NCBI GenBank assembly: GCA_027533455.1
Contig: JAPZUC010000002.1
Location: forward strand, 62,001-126,000
Length of the DNA: 64,000 nucleotides
Reading direction: 5' to 3'
Origin: Porphyrobacter sp.
GTDB taxonomy: Bacteria; Pseudomonadota; Alphaproteobacteria; Sphingomonadales; Sphingomonadaceae
Part shown: piece by piece, positions 37,613 through 46,681 of the stretch
Layout: each line of letters begins with the position of its first letter
How positions within the stretch are numbered: position 1 is the stretch's first letter
Translations under genes and position numbers: made by a program
Notes under the pieces: model-generated
Database searches by the model: none
What the model was told of the DNA's origin: nothing
What the model saw: the letters and a program-made list of their open reading frames with translations, nothing else

Positions 37613-38863
37613 TTAACCAAGCTGGGCGAGGTCGAGCGCATCCAAAAGCGCCAGCCGGGCCGCAATCACGCTGTCCGCCAGCACTGGCGTCCCGATATCG
37701 GACGGATCGATCTGTTCGGGCCAGTGCGCCGCTATGGTCTTTTCGAGCAGATCGGCCTTGGCGTCGCTGATCAGAAAGCGCGGATCGACGGTCGCAGGGT
37801 CGCACACGACACGCAGGCGCAGACAGGCCGGGCCGCCGCCATTGGCCATCGACTGGCGCACATCGACCGGGATCACCTGCCGGATCGGGCCATTCCCGGC
37901 GAGCATGCTCTCCACCCATCCCCACACGCTCGGGCTCTCGCGGCATTCGTCGGGCACGATCAGTGCCATCGTGCCATCGGGCAGGGTGAGGAGCTGGGCG
38001 TTGAACAAATAGGTGCGGATCGCTTCCTGCAAGGTCACGGCGGAGGAGGGCACCTCGACCACTTCCAGCGCCGGGAAGGCACGCCGCAGCGCGTCATAGG
38101 CGCCCTGCTGGTCGGCGAAGGCTTCTGCGTGCGTGAACAGCACGCGGCCGTTGGCAACCGCCACCACATCATTGTGGAACGCGCCTGCGGCAATCGCTTC
38201 TGGGTTCTGCTCGATGAAGACGGTGCGCTCCGGATCGAGCCCGTGCGCGCGGGCGACGAGGCGGCTTGCCTGTTCGTGCTGGCGCGCAGGGAAGCGCCCG
38301 CCGGGCTTGCCGTAGACGAACACTTCGACGCCCGGGGCTTCGTGGCTTTCGCACAGGCGCATGTGATTGGCCGCGCCTTCATCGCCGAAGGTCGGCGGCA
38401 CGGCATCGTGAATGGCGAAGCGGCGGGTGTCGCCGAAAGCGATCTGCAATTGCCGCTTGGTGTCGGGCCATTCCTGCGCGCGGTGGAGCATGGTGACGAG
38501 GTTCGCTGGCGTCAGGTGGCAGCGCCCGTCGGCGGTGTCGGGAGCGGGGGACACGGTGGCGGCATTGGCAGTCCACATCGACGAGGCCGACCACGGCGCG
38601 GCGCGCAACTGCGGCGGCTCGGTGCCGTCGAGGGCCAGCGCCTGTGTCAGCGCATGATTGGGGCGGGGAAGCGGCAGCAGGAAGCCCTGCACGCCCAGCC
38701 GCGCCAGATTGCCGCGCATCTTCGCCACGCCCTGAAGCGCTGCTGCACGCGGGTAGGACGGATCGCCCGCATGGCTCGCGCTGGCGATATTGCCGAGGCT
38801 CAGCCCCGCATAATTGTGCGAGGGGCCGACGATCCCGTCGAAATTGATTTCGGTAAGGCTCAT
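37613..38863 (-). CDS. astB: N-succinylarginine dihydrolase
   Basis: The 416-aa protein matches AstB from the first residues (INFDGIVGPSHNYAGLS, about 5-21) through MWTANAATVSPAPD, AFHNDVVAVANG and the catalytic-Cys region NGGGPACLRLRVV near the C-terminus. AstB releases two ammonia and CO2 from N2-succinylarginine to give N2-succinylornithine, the second step of the arginine succinyltransferase pathway. The start overlaps the astA stop by four bases (ATGA), so it is the third gene of the M20 hydrolase-astA-astB operon. Confidence 0.96.
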   Translation of the reverse strand: MSLTEINFDGIVGPSHNYAGLSLGNIASASHAGDPSYPRAAALQGVAKMRGNLARLGVQGFLLPLPRPNHALTQALALDGTEPPQLRAAPWSASSMWTANAATVSPAPDTADGRCHLTPANLVTMLHRAQEWPDTKRQLQIAFGDTRRFAIHDAVPPTFGDEGAANHMRLCESHEAPGVEVFVYGKPGGRFPARQHEQASRLVARAHGLDPERTVFIEQNPEAIAAGAFHNDVVAVANGRVLFTHAEAFADQQGAYDALRRAFPALEVVEVPSSAVTLQEAIRTYLFNAQLLTLPDGTMALIVPDECRESPSVWGWVESMLAGNGPIRQVIPVDVRQSMANGGGPACLRLRVVCDPATVDPRFLISDAKADLLEKTIAAHWPEQIDPSDIGTPVLADSVIAARLALLDALDLAQLG

Positions 38864-39876
38864 CGCGCCACGCTCCACACCATGTCGCCTTTGCACACGT
38901 CGAGCAGGTCGGCGCTGGCCGAATCAATCGCTATGCCGCCTTCCGCGTCCAGCACCCGAGCGCCAAAGCACGCGCGGAAAGTGCCGAGCCGGCCCGTGGC
39001 AAGGATCGCGCGCTCGCCCTCGCTGGCGTCGAGCGCGGTGATCTTGGTGTGCACGGCGTTCTTAACGCTGGTGACATTGTCGGTACGCGCCACCATCGTC
39101 GGGCCGCCGTCGAAGATGTCGACATAGCCTTCGGCGCGGAAGCCCTCGTCCTCCAGCATCCGCATCGCCGCGCGGCCGGTGGGGTGGGGGACGCCGATAA
39201 CGCTGCGGGCGTCCTCGTTGAGCATCGCGATGTAGACCGGGTGCTTGGGCATCAGGTCGGCGATGAACTGGTTGCCGTTGATGGCGTTGAAATAGTCCGC
39301 CTCCTGGAAGCCCATCCCGAAGAATCGCCCCGCAACCCCGTCCCAGAAGGGCGATCCGCCGCGTTCATCGATGATGCCGCGCAGCTCGGCGAGGATGCGG
39401 TCGGCAAAGCGTTCGCGGTGCATGGCGACGAACAGGTAGCGCGACCGCGCGAGCAGCAGGCCGAGGCCCCCGGCGCGTTCATTGGGGTGGAGGAACAGCC
39501 CGCCGACCTCGCTCGATCCTTCCAGATCGGTGACAAGGCTGAGCAGTTCCGCGCGCACCGTGCGGTCAAGCTCCTGCGAATACTGGGTCAGGGTGTTGAG
39601 GCGGTAGGAATAGAACGGCCAGCGCTGGCCCACCTGGCTCATCAGCTGGCAGGTGCCGCGCACCGCGCCGGTGCGGGCGTTTTCGAGCACCAGCACGAAT
39701 TGCTCGTCTGCCAGCGTGTCATCGCTTCGCTGGAAGGCTTTTTCAGCGCGTTCGAGCTTGCTCCCCAGCGCGGCGCGATCCGGCGGCAGGTTGGTGAACC
39801 CTCCGCCGGTCAGTTTAGCCATTTCGTACAGCGCCTCGAGATCGGCGGGGCGCGCGGCGCGCAGACGGAAGGTCAA
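38860..39876 (-). CDS. astA: Arginine N-succinyltransferase
   Basis: The 338-aa protein is an AstA-type acyltransferase: the start FRLRAARPADLEALYEMA, GGLFLHPNERAGGLGLLLARSRYLF near 123-145 (acyl-CoA loop) and GVPHPTGRAAMRMLEDEGF near 221-239 match the family. It transfers succinyl from succinyl-CoA to arginine, the first step of the AST pathway. A TTG at 39876 is the start: AGGAG lies seven bases before it, and it overlaps the TGA of the M20 gene. Longer upstream readings run through the coding sequence of the M20 gene. Confidence 0.94.
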   Translation of the reverse strand: MTFRLRAARPADLEALYEMAKLTGGGFTNLPPDRAALGSKLERAEKAFQRSDDTLADEQFVLVLENARTGAVRGTCQLMSQVGQRWPFYSYRLNTLTQYSQELDRTVRAELLSLVTDLEGSSEVGGLFLHPNERAGGLGLLLARSRYLFVAMHRERFADRILAELRGIIDERGGSPFWDGVAGRFFGMGFQEADYFNAINGNQFIADLMPKHPVYIAMLNEDARSVIGVPHPTGRAAMRMLEDEGFRAEGYVDIFDGGPTMVARTDNVTSVKNAVHTKITALDASEGERAILATGRLGTFRACFGARVLDAEGGIAIDSASADLLDVCKGDMVWSVAR

Positions 39877-41063
39877 TTGAGTGCTCCTTGAGCGAGGCGT
39901 TCGATCACGCGGGCGGAGAGCGCCGCGCGGGTCGTGAGGGAGGGGACGATCAGATATTCGTCCGGTGAATGGATCGCGCCGCCGCACACCCCCATGGTGT
40001 CGACCACGGGCACGCCGCAGGCAGCGATGTTGTTGCCGTCGCACACGCCGCCGCTGGATTGCCAGCGGATGTCTTGCCCCAGTTCCGCTCCGCATTCGCG
40101 CACGAGATCGAACAGCTGTTGCGCCCGTGCATCGACCTTCTTCGGGGGACGGGTGACGCCGCCGTGCTTGTGGGTGGCGACTTCGTGAGCGGCCTGGATA
40201 TCGATCAACAGGTGGGTGAGGGCATGATCGAACGCCGCGCCGGCCTCGACTGTCTTGGGCCGCACATTGAAGCGCAGCACCGCGTGATCGGGCACGACGT
40301 TATTCGCCGCCCCGCCTTCGAGCTTGGCGGGGTTGATGGTGATCTCCGCCGTCTCCAGCGCCTTCAGTCGCAGAATCAGGTCGGCCGCGGCGACGATGGC
40401 ATTGCGCCCTTCATGCGGATTGCGGCCCGCGTGGGCGGACTTGCCGGTAAAGGTGATCGAGTAGTTGCCCGTCCCCCCGCGCTCGTGCGCCAGCGTGCCA
40501 TCGGGCAGGGCTGCGGGTTCATAGGTCAGCGCGGCGAGCTTGCCTGCGGCAAGTTCCGCGATCAGCGCGCCGCTGGCGAGCGAGCCGGTCTCCTCGTCCG
40601 AATTGATGAGGATATCATAGCCGAGCGCGCCGGCACTCGCGCTCGCCTCGAACGCCATGAGCGCGTGGAGCATCACCGCAATGCCGCCCTTCATGTCGGC
40701 CACACCCGGCCCGTTCAGCGTCTCCCCGTCGAGCCATGTCTGGCGCTGGAAGGCGTGATCGGCGGGGAAAACCGTATCCATGTGCCCCGTCAGCAGGATC
40801 CGGCGATTGGCCTGCGGGCGCACGCGGACGACGAGGTGCTGCCCGTGGGGCTTTTCAAAGGCAGCGCCATTCGCGGCTATCGCGGTGACAGGTGCGGGGT
40901 CGACCAGTTCGACAGTGCCCGGCAGCACGGCGAAAGCCTCAGCCAAGGCGCGCGCCTGCTCGGCCAGCCCGGCGAGATTCGCGGTGCCGGTATTGATCGC
41001 GCTCCACGCCTGCACTTGTGCGAGCATTGCCGCGCTGTCGATCTTGCCAGAAGTCCCGTTCAT
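39873..41063 (-). CDS. M20 family metallohydrolase in the AST operon
   Basis: The 396-aa protein is an ArgE/DapE/CPG2-type metallopeptidase: metal ligands in TGHMDTV near 92-98, [10 protein letters not shown] near 118-127, the catalytic Glu pair in NSDEETGS near 153-160, and a late His (IHSPDEY) near 370. Such enzymes hydrolyse N-acyl amino acids or peptides. It is the first gene of the operon with astA and astB. The AST pathway ends with release of succinate from N-succinylglutamate, normally by AstE (M14 family); no astE is in the window, so this enzyme may take that role. This is inference. Confidence 0.88.
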   Translation of the reverse strand: MNGTSGKIDSAAMLAQVQAWSAINTGTANLAGLAEQARALAEAFAVLPGTVELVDPAPVTAIAANGAAFEKPHGQHLVVRVRPQANRRILLTGHMDTVFPADHAFQRQTWLDGETLNGPGVADMKGGIAVMLHALMAFEASASAGALGYDILINSDEETGSLASGALIAELAAGKLAALTYEPAALPDGTLAHERGGTGNYSITFTGKSAHAGRNPHEGRNAIVAAADLILRLKALETAEITINPAKLEGGAANNVVPDHAVLRFNVRPKTVEAGAAFDHALTHLLIDIQAAHEVATHKHGGVTRPPKKVDARAQQLFDLVRECGAELGQDIRWQSSGGVCDGNNIAACGVPVVDTMGVCGGAIHSPDEYLIVPSLTTRAALSARVIERLAQGALN

Positions 41064-41188
41064 CCCAACCCTCTAGCCTTGCGCGCGCTCCGGGCCAAGG
41101 CGTTGCAAACCGCTCTCCCCTTTGCCATAGGGCCAGTCGTCCTCTCCTCCCCGGGTCCGGCTTTGCAGCTTACCACACGAGGACTACC

Positions 41189-43285
41189 ATGACTGACATG
41201 ACCACCCGCGCCGGTGTGAGCATCGACTCCCGGCTGGCGACTTTCCTCGAGCGCGACGTGCTGGCTCCCTTGGGCCGCGATGTGGATGCCTTCTGGCAGG
41301 GGTTCGCCGCGCTTCTGGCCGATTTCGCCCCGAGGAACCGCGCGCTGCTCGCCAAGCGGGCGAGCCTTCAGGCGCAGATCGACGCTTGGCACATGGAACG
41401 CGCGGGCAAGCCGCATGATGCAGCGGCCTACAAGGCGTTCCTGACCGAGATCGGCTACCTCGTCCCCGAACCGGGCGAGTTCCAGATCGGCACGCAGAAC
41501 GTCGACCCCGAGATCGCGACGATGGCTGGTCCCCAGTTGGTGGTGCCGATTCTCAACGCCCGCTTCCTGCTGAATGCGGCGAATGCGCGCTGGGGGAGCC
41601 TGTATGATGCGCTCTACGGCACCGACGCGCTCGATGCGGCCCCCGCACGGCCCGGCGGCTACGACGAGGCGCGCGGCGCGGCGGTGATTGCGCGCGGGCG
41701 GGCGTTTCTCGACGCTACTTTCCCGCTGGCGAGCGGCAGTTGGGCCGACCTTACAGGGCGCGAAGGCATTGCGCTGGCCGATCCGGCGCAAGCCGTCGGC
41801 ACCACCGAAAAGGGGCTGCTGTTCAAGAACAACGGGCTGCACGTCGAGGTCGTGTTCGATGCCAGCACCCCCGTCGGTGCGACCGACAAGGCCGGGATCG
41901 CCGACATCATCGTCGAATCCGCGCTCACTACCATCGCGGACTGCGAGGATTCGGTCGCGGCGGTGGATGCCGAGGACAAGCTCACCGCCTATATCAACTG
42001 GCTCGGCATCATTCGCGGCGATCTGTCGGAGAGTTTCGCAAAGGGCTGCAAGACGCTCACCCGCACGCTCGCGGCCGACAAGACCTACACCGCGCCGGAC
42101 GGCTCTCAGCAGACCCTCAAGGGCCGCAGCCTGATGTTCGTGCGCAATGTCGGCCACCTGATGACCAACCCCGCGATCCGCCTCGTGGACGGCTCCGAGA
42201 TTCCCGAAGGCATGATGGACGCGGTCTTCACCTCCGCGATCAGCACGCTCGACGTGGAAGGCCACGGGAAGTTCGGCAACTCGCGTTGCGGCTCGATCTA
42301 TATCGTGAAGCCCAAGATGCATGGGCCAGAAGAATGCGCCTTCACCAACGACTTGTTCGACGCGGTTGAGGATTTGCTGCAACTTCCACGCCATACCATC
42401 AAGGTCGGCGTGATGGACGAGGAGCGCCGCACCTCGGCCAACCTCGCCGCCTGTATCCATGCGGTGAAGGACCGGATCGTATTCATCAACACCGGCTTCC
42501 TCGACCGCACGGGCGACGAGATTCACACCTCGATGCGCGCTGGACCGATGCTGCGCAAGGGGGCGATGAAGGGTTCTGACTGGCTCAAGTCCTACGAGGC
42601 GCGCAATGTCACCATCGGGCTCAAGCACGGCTTGTCGGGCAAGGCGCAGATCGGGAAGGGCATGTGGGCCGCGCCCGATCTGATGGAGCAGATGATGGTT
42701 GAGAAAATCGGCCACCTCAAGGCCGGCGCGAACACGGCATGGGTGCCGTCACCCACCGCTGCGACGCTCCATGCGCTTCACTACCACCAGATCGACGTGT
42801 TCGACGTCCAGAAGCATCTGCCCGAACCTATGGGTCTGGACGCGCTACTTTCCATTCCGCTGGCGGATGGCGCGAACTGGCCGGAAGCGGAAGTCCGCGA
42901 GGAGCTGGACAACAACTGCCAGGGCCTTCTCGGCTATGTGGTGCGCTGGATCGATCAGGGCGTCGGCTGCTCCAAGGTTCCCGACATCAACGACGTGGGC
43001 CTGATGGAGGACCGTGCGACGCTGCGCATCTCCTCGCAGCATATCGCTAACTGGCTGCTTCACGGCGTGATCAGCGAGGCGCAGGTGATGGACTCGCTTA
43101 CCCGCATGGCCGCCAAGGTCGACGCGCAAAACGCGGGCGATCCGCTTTACGTGCCGCTGACGGGCAACGAGAACGGCGCGGCGTTCAGCGCGGCCAAGGA
43201 GCTCATCTTCAAGGGGGTGGAGCAGCCCAGCGGCTATACCGAACCGCTGCTGCACGCCTGGCGGCTGCGCAAGAAAGCGTGCTAG
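41189..43285 (+). CDS. glcB: Malate synthase G
   Basis: The 698-aa protein is malate synthase of the G type: the [17 protein letters not shown] motif near 250-266 holds the catalytic and Mg2+ Asp/Glu residues, [16 protein letters not shown] is near 314-329, PKMHGPEE near 378 and the [13 protein letters not shown] motif near 617-629. It condenses glyoxylate with acetyl-CoA to malate in the glyoxylate shunt or glycolate use. It is divergent from the AST operon and overlaps rsmA by four bases at its 3' end. The ATG at 41189 follows a CGAGGA box. Confidence 0.97.
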   Translation: MTDMTTRAGVSIDSRLATFLERDVLAPLGRDVDAFWQGFAALLADFAPRNRALLAKRASLQAQIDAWHMERAGKPHDAAAYKAFLTEIGYLVPEPGEFQIGTQNVDPEIATMAGPQLVVPILNARFLLNAANARWGSLYDALYGTDALDAAPARPGGYDEARGAAVIARGRAFLDATFPLASGSWADLTGREGIALADPAQAVGTTEKGLLFKNNGLHVEVVFDASTPVGATDKAGIADIIVESALTTIADCEDSVAAVDAEDKLTAYINWLGIIRGDLSESFAKGCKTLTRTLAADKTYTAPDGSQQTLKGRSLMFVRNVGHLMTNPAIRLVDGSEIPEGMMDAVFTSAISTLDVEGHGKFGNSRCGSIYIVKPKMHGPEECAFTNDLFDAVEDLLQLPRHTIKVGVMDEERRTSANLAACIHAVKDRIVFINTGFLDRTGDEIHTSMRAGPMLRKGAMKGSDWLKSYEARNVTIGLKHGLSGKAQIGKGMWAAPDLMEQMMVEKIGHLKAGANTAWVPSPTAATLHALHYHQIDVFDVQKHLPEPMGLDALLSIPLADGANWPEAEVREELDNNCQGLLGYVVRWIDQGVGCSKVPDINDVGLMEDRATLRISSQHIANWLLHGVISEAQVMDSLTRMAAKVDAQNAGDPLYVPLTGNENGAAFSAAKELIFKGVEQPSGYTEPLLHAWRLRKKAC

Positions 43286-44103
43286 CTCAGCAATTTGGCA
43301 AGGGCGACGAACTCCTCCACGCTCACGGTCTCGGCGCGGCGGGTTTCGTCGATGCCGAGGTTTGCCAGCGCCTCTAGCGCGCCGGGCACGCCCTTGAGGC
43401 TTTGGCGCAACATCTTGCGGCGTTGGCCGAAGGCGGCTTCGGTGAGGCGTTCCAGCATCCGTGCCGAGACGCCTTCTGGCATCGTGGCAGGGGTCACATG
43501 GACAATCGCGCTCATAACCTTGGGCGGCGGGGTGAAGGCGCTGCGGTGGACCTTCATCGCAAGCCGCGCTTCGGCCCGCCACTGGGCGAGTACGGCGAGG
43601 CGGCCATAGGCGTCCTCTCCCGCGTTCGCCACGATCCGGTCGGCGACTTCGCGCTGGAACATCAGAGTGAGCGATTGCCACAATGGGGGCCATACCTCGC
43701 CGCCAAGCCAGCGTACGAACAGGGCGGTGCCAACATTATAGGGGAGGTTCGAGAGCACGTGGAAGGGCGCGCCGCCCATCAGCTCCGCGTGGTTTATCTT
43801 CAGTGCATCGCCTTCGATTACAGTCAGTTGCCTGGGGAACCTCTCGCCGAGTTCAGCTAGCGCGGGGAGGCAACGGCGGTCCATCTCGATAGCGGTCACC
43901 TTCGCGCCCGCCCTCAGCAGCGCGCGCGTCAGGCCGCCCGGACCGGGGCCGACTTCCAGCACCTGCTGCCCCGCAAGGTCGCCCGGAAGCGCCGCGATCC
44001 GGGCGAGCAATTGCTCGTCGAGCAGGAAGTTCTGCCCCAGCGCCTTGGATGCGGCAAGGTTATGGCGTTGAATAACCTCGCGGATCGGTGGGAGATCAGG
44101 CAT
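43282..44103 (-). CDS. rsmA: 16S rRNA dimethyladenosine transferase
   Basis: The 273-aa protein is KsgA/RsmA: N-terminal [16 protein letters not shown] near 14-29, SAM loop [15 protein letters not shown] near 50-64 and the catalytic NLPYNVGT near 117-124. It dimethylates A1518 and A1519 of 16S rRNA late in 30S assembly. The ATG at 44103 was chosen over a GTG one codon upstream. It overlaps the end of pdxA and is the last gene of the lptD-surA-pdxA-rsmA operon. Confidence 0.97.
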   Translation of the reverse strand: MPDLPPIREVIQRHNLAASKALGQNFLLDEQLLARIAALPGDLAGQQVLEVGPGPGGLTRALLRAGAKVTAIEMDRRCLPALAELGERFPRQLTVIEGDALKINHAELMGGAPFHVLSNLPYNVGTALFVRWLGGEVWPPLWQSLTLMFQREVADRIVANAGEDAYGRLAVLAQWRAEARLAMKVHRSAFTPPPKVMSAIVHVTPATMPEGVSARMLERLTEAAFGQRRKMLRQSLKGVPGALEALANLGIDETRRAETVSVEEFVALAKLLS

Positions 44104-45112
44104 CACGCGCCCGCGCTTCCGCCATCTGCGCTGCCATCACGATCGCCGCCGCCATCGCGCCGGGATCGGCCTTGCCTTGCCCGGCGATATCGAAGGCGGT
44201 GCCGTGATCGGGCGAGGTGCGGATGATCGCCAGGCCGAGCGTCACATTGACGCCTTCGTCGAATTCCAGTGCTTTCAGAGGGATAAGCGCCTGATCGTGA
44301 TACATGCACAGTGCCGCGTCGTAGGTCGCCCTTGCGCGGGGCGTGAACAGCGCGTCGCCCGGGACGGGGCCGAAAGCGGCGATCCCCTCGGCTTGCAGAG
44401 CGGCGATGGCGGGTGCGATGATCCGCGTTTCCTCGTCTCCGAATTTGCCACCTTCGCCCGCATGCGGATTCAGAGAGGCTATCGCAAGTCTCGGCTCCAA
44501 AATACCGAAATCCCTGCGCAATCCTGCCGCCACCACGCGCGCTTTGTGGATGATCAATTCGGCCGAGATCAGCTCTGGCACCTCGGCCAGCGCGACGTGG
44601 ACCGTCAGCGGAACCGTCCGCAAGGAAGGTCCCGCCAGCATCATCACCGCATCGCGATAGGGATGCCCGCAGGCTTCGGCGAGAAATTCGGTCTGCCCTG
44701 GGTAGTCCCAACCGATGGCGGCCAGCGCCCCCTTGGCCACCGGCGCGGTCACCAACCCTACAGCCACCCCGGAGAGCGCGAATTTGACCCCCCATTGAAG
44801 CGAGGCTAGCGCCAGCCGAGCGCCGTCTGGAGAGGGTCTACCGGGGGTCAAGGGGCCATCAAGGCCGGCCATGACCGGCAGTCCAACAGCGCAAGCGAAA
44901 ATCGCCTCGGCGGGATCAGCAATCGGCACGATCGGGCAGTCGATCGCAAGCGCCTCAGCCGTGCGCCGCAGCAGTTCCGGCCCGCCGACCACAAAGGCGG
45001 GCGGTGCGCGGCCTCCAGCGCGCAGGCGCGCCCATGCGCCGAGGATCACTTCCGGGCCGATGCCCGCCGGATCGCCCAGCGTAATGGCCAGAGGCGCAGC
45101 GCTTCGCGTCAA
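44096..45112 (-). CDS. pdxA: 4-hydroxythreonine-4-phosphate dehydrogenase
   Basis: The 338-aa protein matches PdxA: ITLGDPAGIGPEV near 10-22, GHP-Y region for phosphate binding, metal-binding His in HVALAEVPELI near 172 and in MYHDQALIPLKAL near 271-283. It oxidises 4-phosphohydroxy-threonine in pyridoxal-phosphate synthesis. The start is a TTG at 45112 that overlaps the surA stop; no other start lies close upstream. Its 3' end overlaps rsmA. Confidence 0.95.
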   Translation of the reverse strand: MTRSAAPLAITLGDPAGIGPEVILGAWARLRAGGRAPPAFVVGGPELLRRTAEALAIDCPIVPIADPAEAIFACAVGLPVMAGLDGPLTPGRPSPDGARLALASLQWGVKFALSGVAVGLVTAPVAKGALAAIGWDYPGQTEFLAEACGHPYRDAVMMLAGPSLRTVPLTVHVALAEVPELISAELIIHKARVVAAGLRRDFGILEPRLAIASLNPHAGEGGKFGDEETRIIAPAIAALQAEGIAAFGPVPGDALFTPRARATYDAALCMYHDQALIPLKALEFDEGVNVTLGLAIIRTSPDHGTAFDIAGQGKADPGAMAAAIVMAAQMAEARARDA

Positions 45113-46482
45113 TTGTATTCGATATAGGCGTCGTTACGCAGGTCGCGCAGCAGGCGCTGGGCGCGCTTCTGCACCCGTTCCTGCTCGATCTGGTCCATCA
45201 CCGCCGCAAAGGTGGGTGCGCCCGCATCCTTGGGATCGTCACGCCCGCACAGCATAAGCACCCGGACGCCTTCCTGGATGCCGCCGAAGGGCGGTGTGGC
45301 CTGACCGATCTGGAGCCCGAGCAGGATGTTGCGCAGCTGTTCGGGAAGGGTCGCGGCCTTGATCTGGTCGTTGGAGACAACCTCCGCGCCGATCCGGGCC
45401 GCGCCCGCATCGACATCGCCGCAGCCGCGCACGGTCTTGATGAAGTTGCCGAACTCTTCCACCCGCGCCTCGGCCTGGGCCTGGGTGATGCCGGGGGCGA
45501 AGCTGATCGAGATCTGCTTGAGGCTGAGCAGCGCCTCGGCCGGGTCTGCCATCAGCACCTGGCGCTTGTTGATCAGGTAGATGATCGAGAAGCCGCCCGG
45601 AATCTCGATCGGTCCCTGAAGCTGCTCGGTCTGCATCGTGCGCACGGCGGCGGCAATTTGCGGCGGCAACTGGCCGAGCCGCACCCAACCCAGATCACCG
45701 CCCACTACGGCGCTGCTCGCTTCGGAATACTGGCGGGCATAGGCGACGAAGCTGCCGCCCTGCTGCAATTGCTGCATGATCGCTTGCGCATTGGCGAGCA
45801 CCTGCGGGCGGTTTTCGATCGTAGCCGACAGATAGATCTCGCCCACGCGGTATTCGTCGGTTCCCTTGGCCTCGTTCATCCGCTTGAGGAACTCGTTCAC
45901 CTCTTCGGCCGACACGTTGACGAACGGCGTGATGTTCCGGCGCAGGATGTTCTCCCACGCCACTTCGCCTTCGATCTGGCGCTTGAGCGAGGCAGAGGAC
46001 GATCCGATAGAGGTCAGATAGGCCTCCATCTTCTTGTTATCCCCTTGGAAATTCTGCCCGACCAGCTGCTGGTAGGTCTGCTCGACCTCTTCGCGCGGGG
46101 CGCCGATCTCGTCGGCTTCGGCCTTCTGGATCTTGAGCGTCTCGTCGATCAGGTTGCGCAGCACCTGCACGCGCAAGCGCAGCATTTCATCCTCGGGGAT
46201 TGGCGCTTGCGAGGCCGCCGTCACCAGCGCCACGCGCTGGTCGATATCGGTGCCGGTTATAACATAGCCGTTGACGATCGCCGTCGCGGTGCGGCGGTCG
46301 GGATCGGTCTTGCCGAACAGGGTGATGTCAGCCGGCAGGCCGAAAGGGTTTTCGGCCGTCGGCACAGCCACGGTCTGCGCGCCTGCCGTCATCGGGGAGA
46401 GCGCGAGGCCGACAATGCCGGCCACCGTCAATGCAGTTCCGGTCTTGGCAAAAAGCGCCTTGTTAAACAGCTTCACTCTCAC
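45109..46482 (-). CDS. surA: Periplasmic chaperone and peptidyl-prolyl isomerase SurA
   Basis: The 457-aa product has a signal peptide (cut near residue 35, AGAQ), an N-terminal SurA chaperone domain (about 65-205, with VLRNLIDETLKIQKAE) and one clear parvulin PPIase domain (about 205-320, with GGSFVAYARQYSEASS and GGDLGWVRLGQLP), then a helical C-terminal part. It escorts outer-membrane proteins, including LptD, across the periplasm. The GTG at 46482 starts the frame; a second GTG two codons later is possible. It precedes pdxA with an overlap of four bases. Confidence 0.93.
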   Translation of the reverse strand: MRVKLFNKALFAKTGTALTVAGIVGLALSPMTAGAQTVAVPTAENPFGLPADITLFGKTDPDRRTATAIVNGYVITGTDIDQRVALVTAASQAPIPEDEMLRLRVQVLRNLIDETLKIQKAEADEIGAPREEVEQTYQQLVGQNFQGDNKKMEAYLTSIGSSSASLKRQIEGEVAWENILRRNITPFVNVSAEEVNEFLKRMNEAKGTDEYRVGEIYLSATIENRPQVLANAQAIMQQLQQGGSFVAYARQYSEASSAVVGGDLGWVRLGQLPPQIAAAVRTMQTEQLQGPIEIPGGFSIIYLINKRQVLMADPAEALLSLKQISISFAPGITQAQAEARVEEFGNFIKTVRGCGDVDAGAARIGAEVVSNDQIKAATLPEQLRNILLGLQIGQATPPFGGIQEGVRVLMLCGRDDPKDAGAPTFAAVMDQIEQERVQKRAQRLLRDLRNDAYIEYN

Positions 46483-46681
46483 TCGTTACATCCCGCCTTC
46501 CGGCCGCGTTCTGGCCTAGCAACCCGCGCGAAGTCCGCACCGGTCAACGTGCCAATGCCCCGCACCGGCTGAATGGAAGCTGAGTCCCCTGAACGATCCC
46601 GCGGGCGCTCCGCTTCCTCCGGCGTGCCCCTTAACGCCATTTGTGCGCGCTGCCAATCAAACGGCGAGAGGGCGACGGGGA

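Noticed and set aside
41060..42715. Long reverse open frame opposite glcB
   Set aside because: Antisense shadow of malate synthase.
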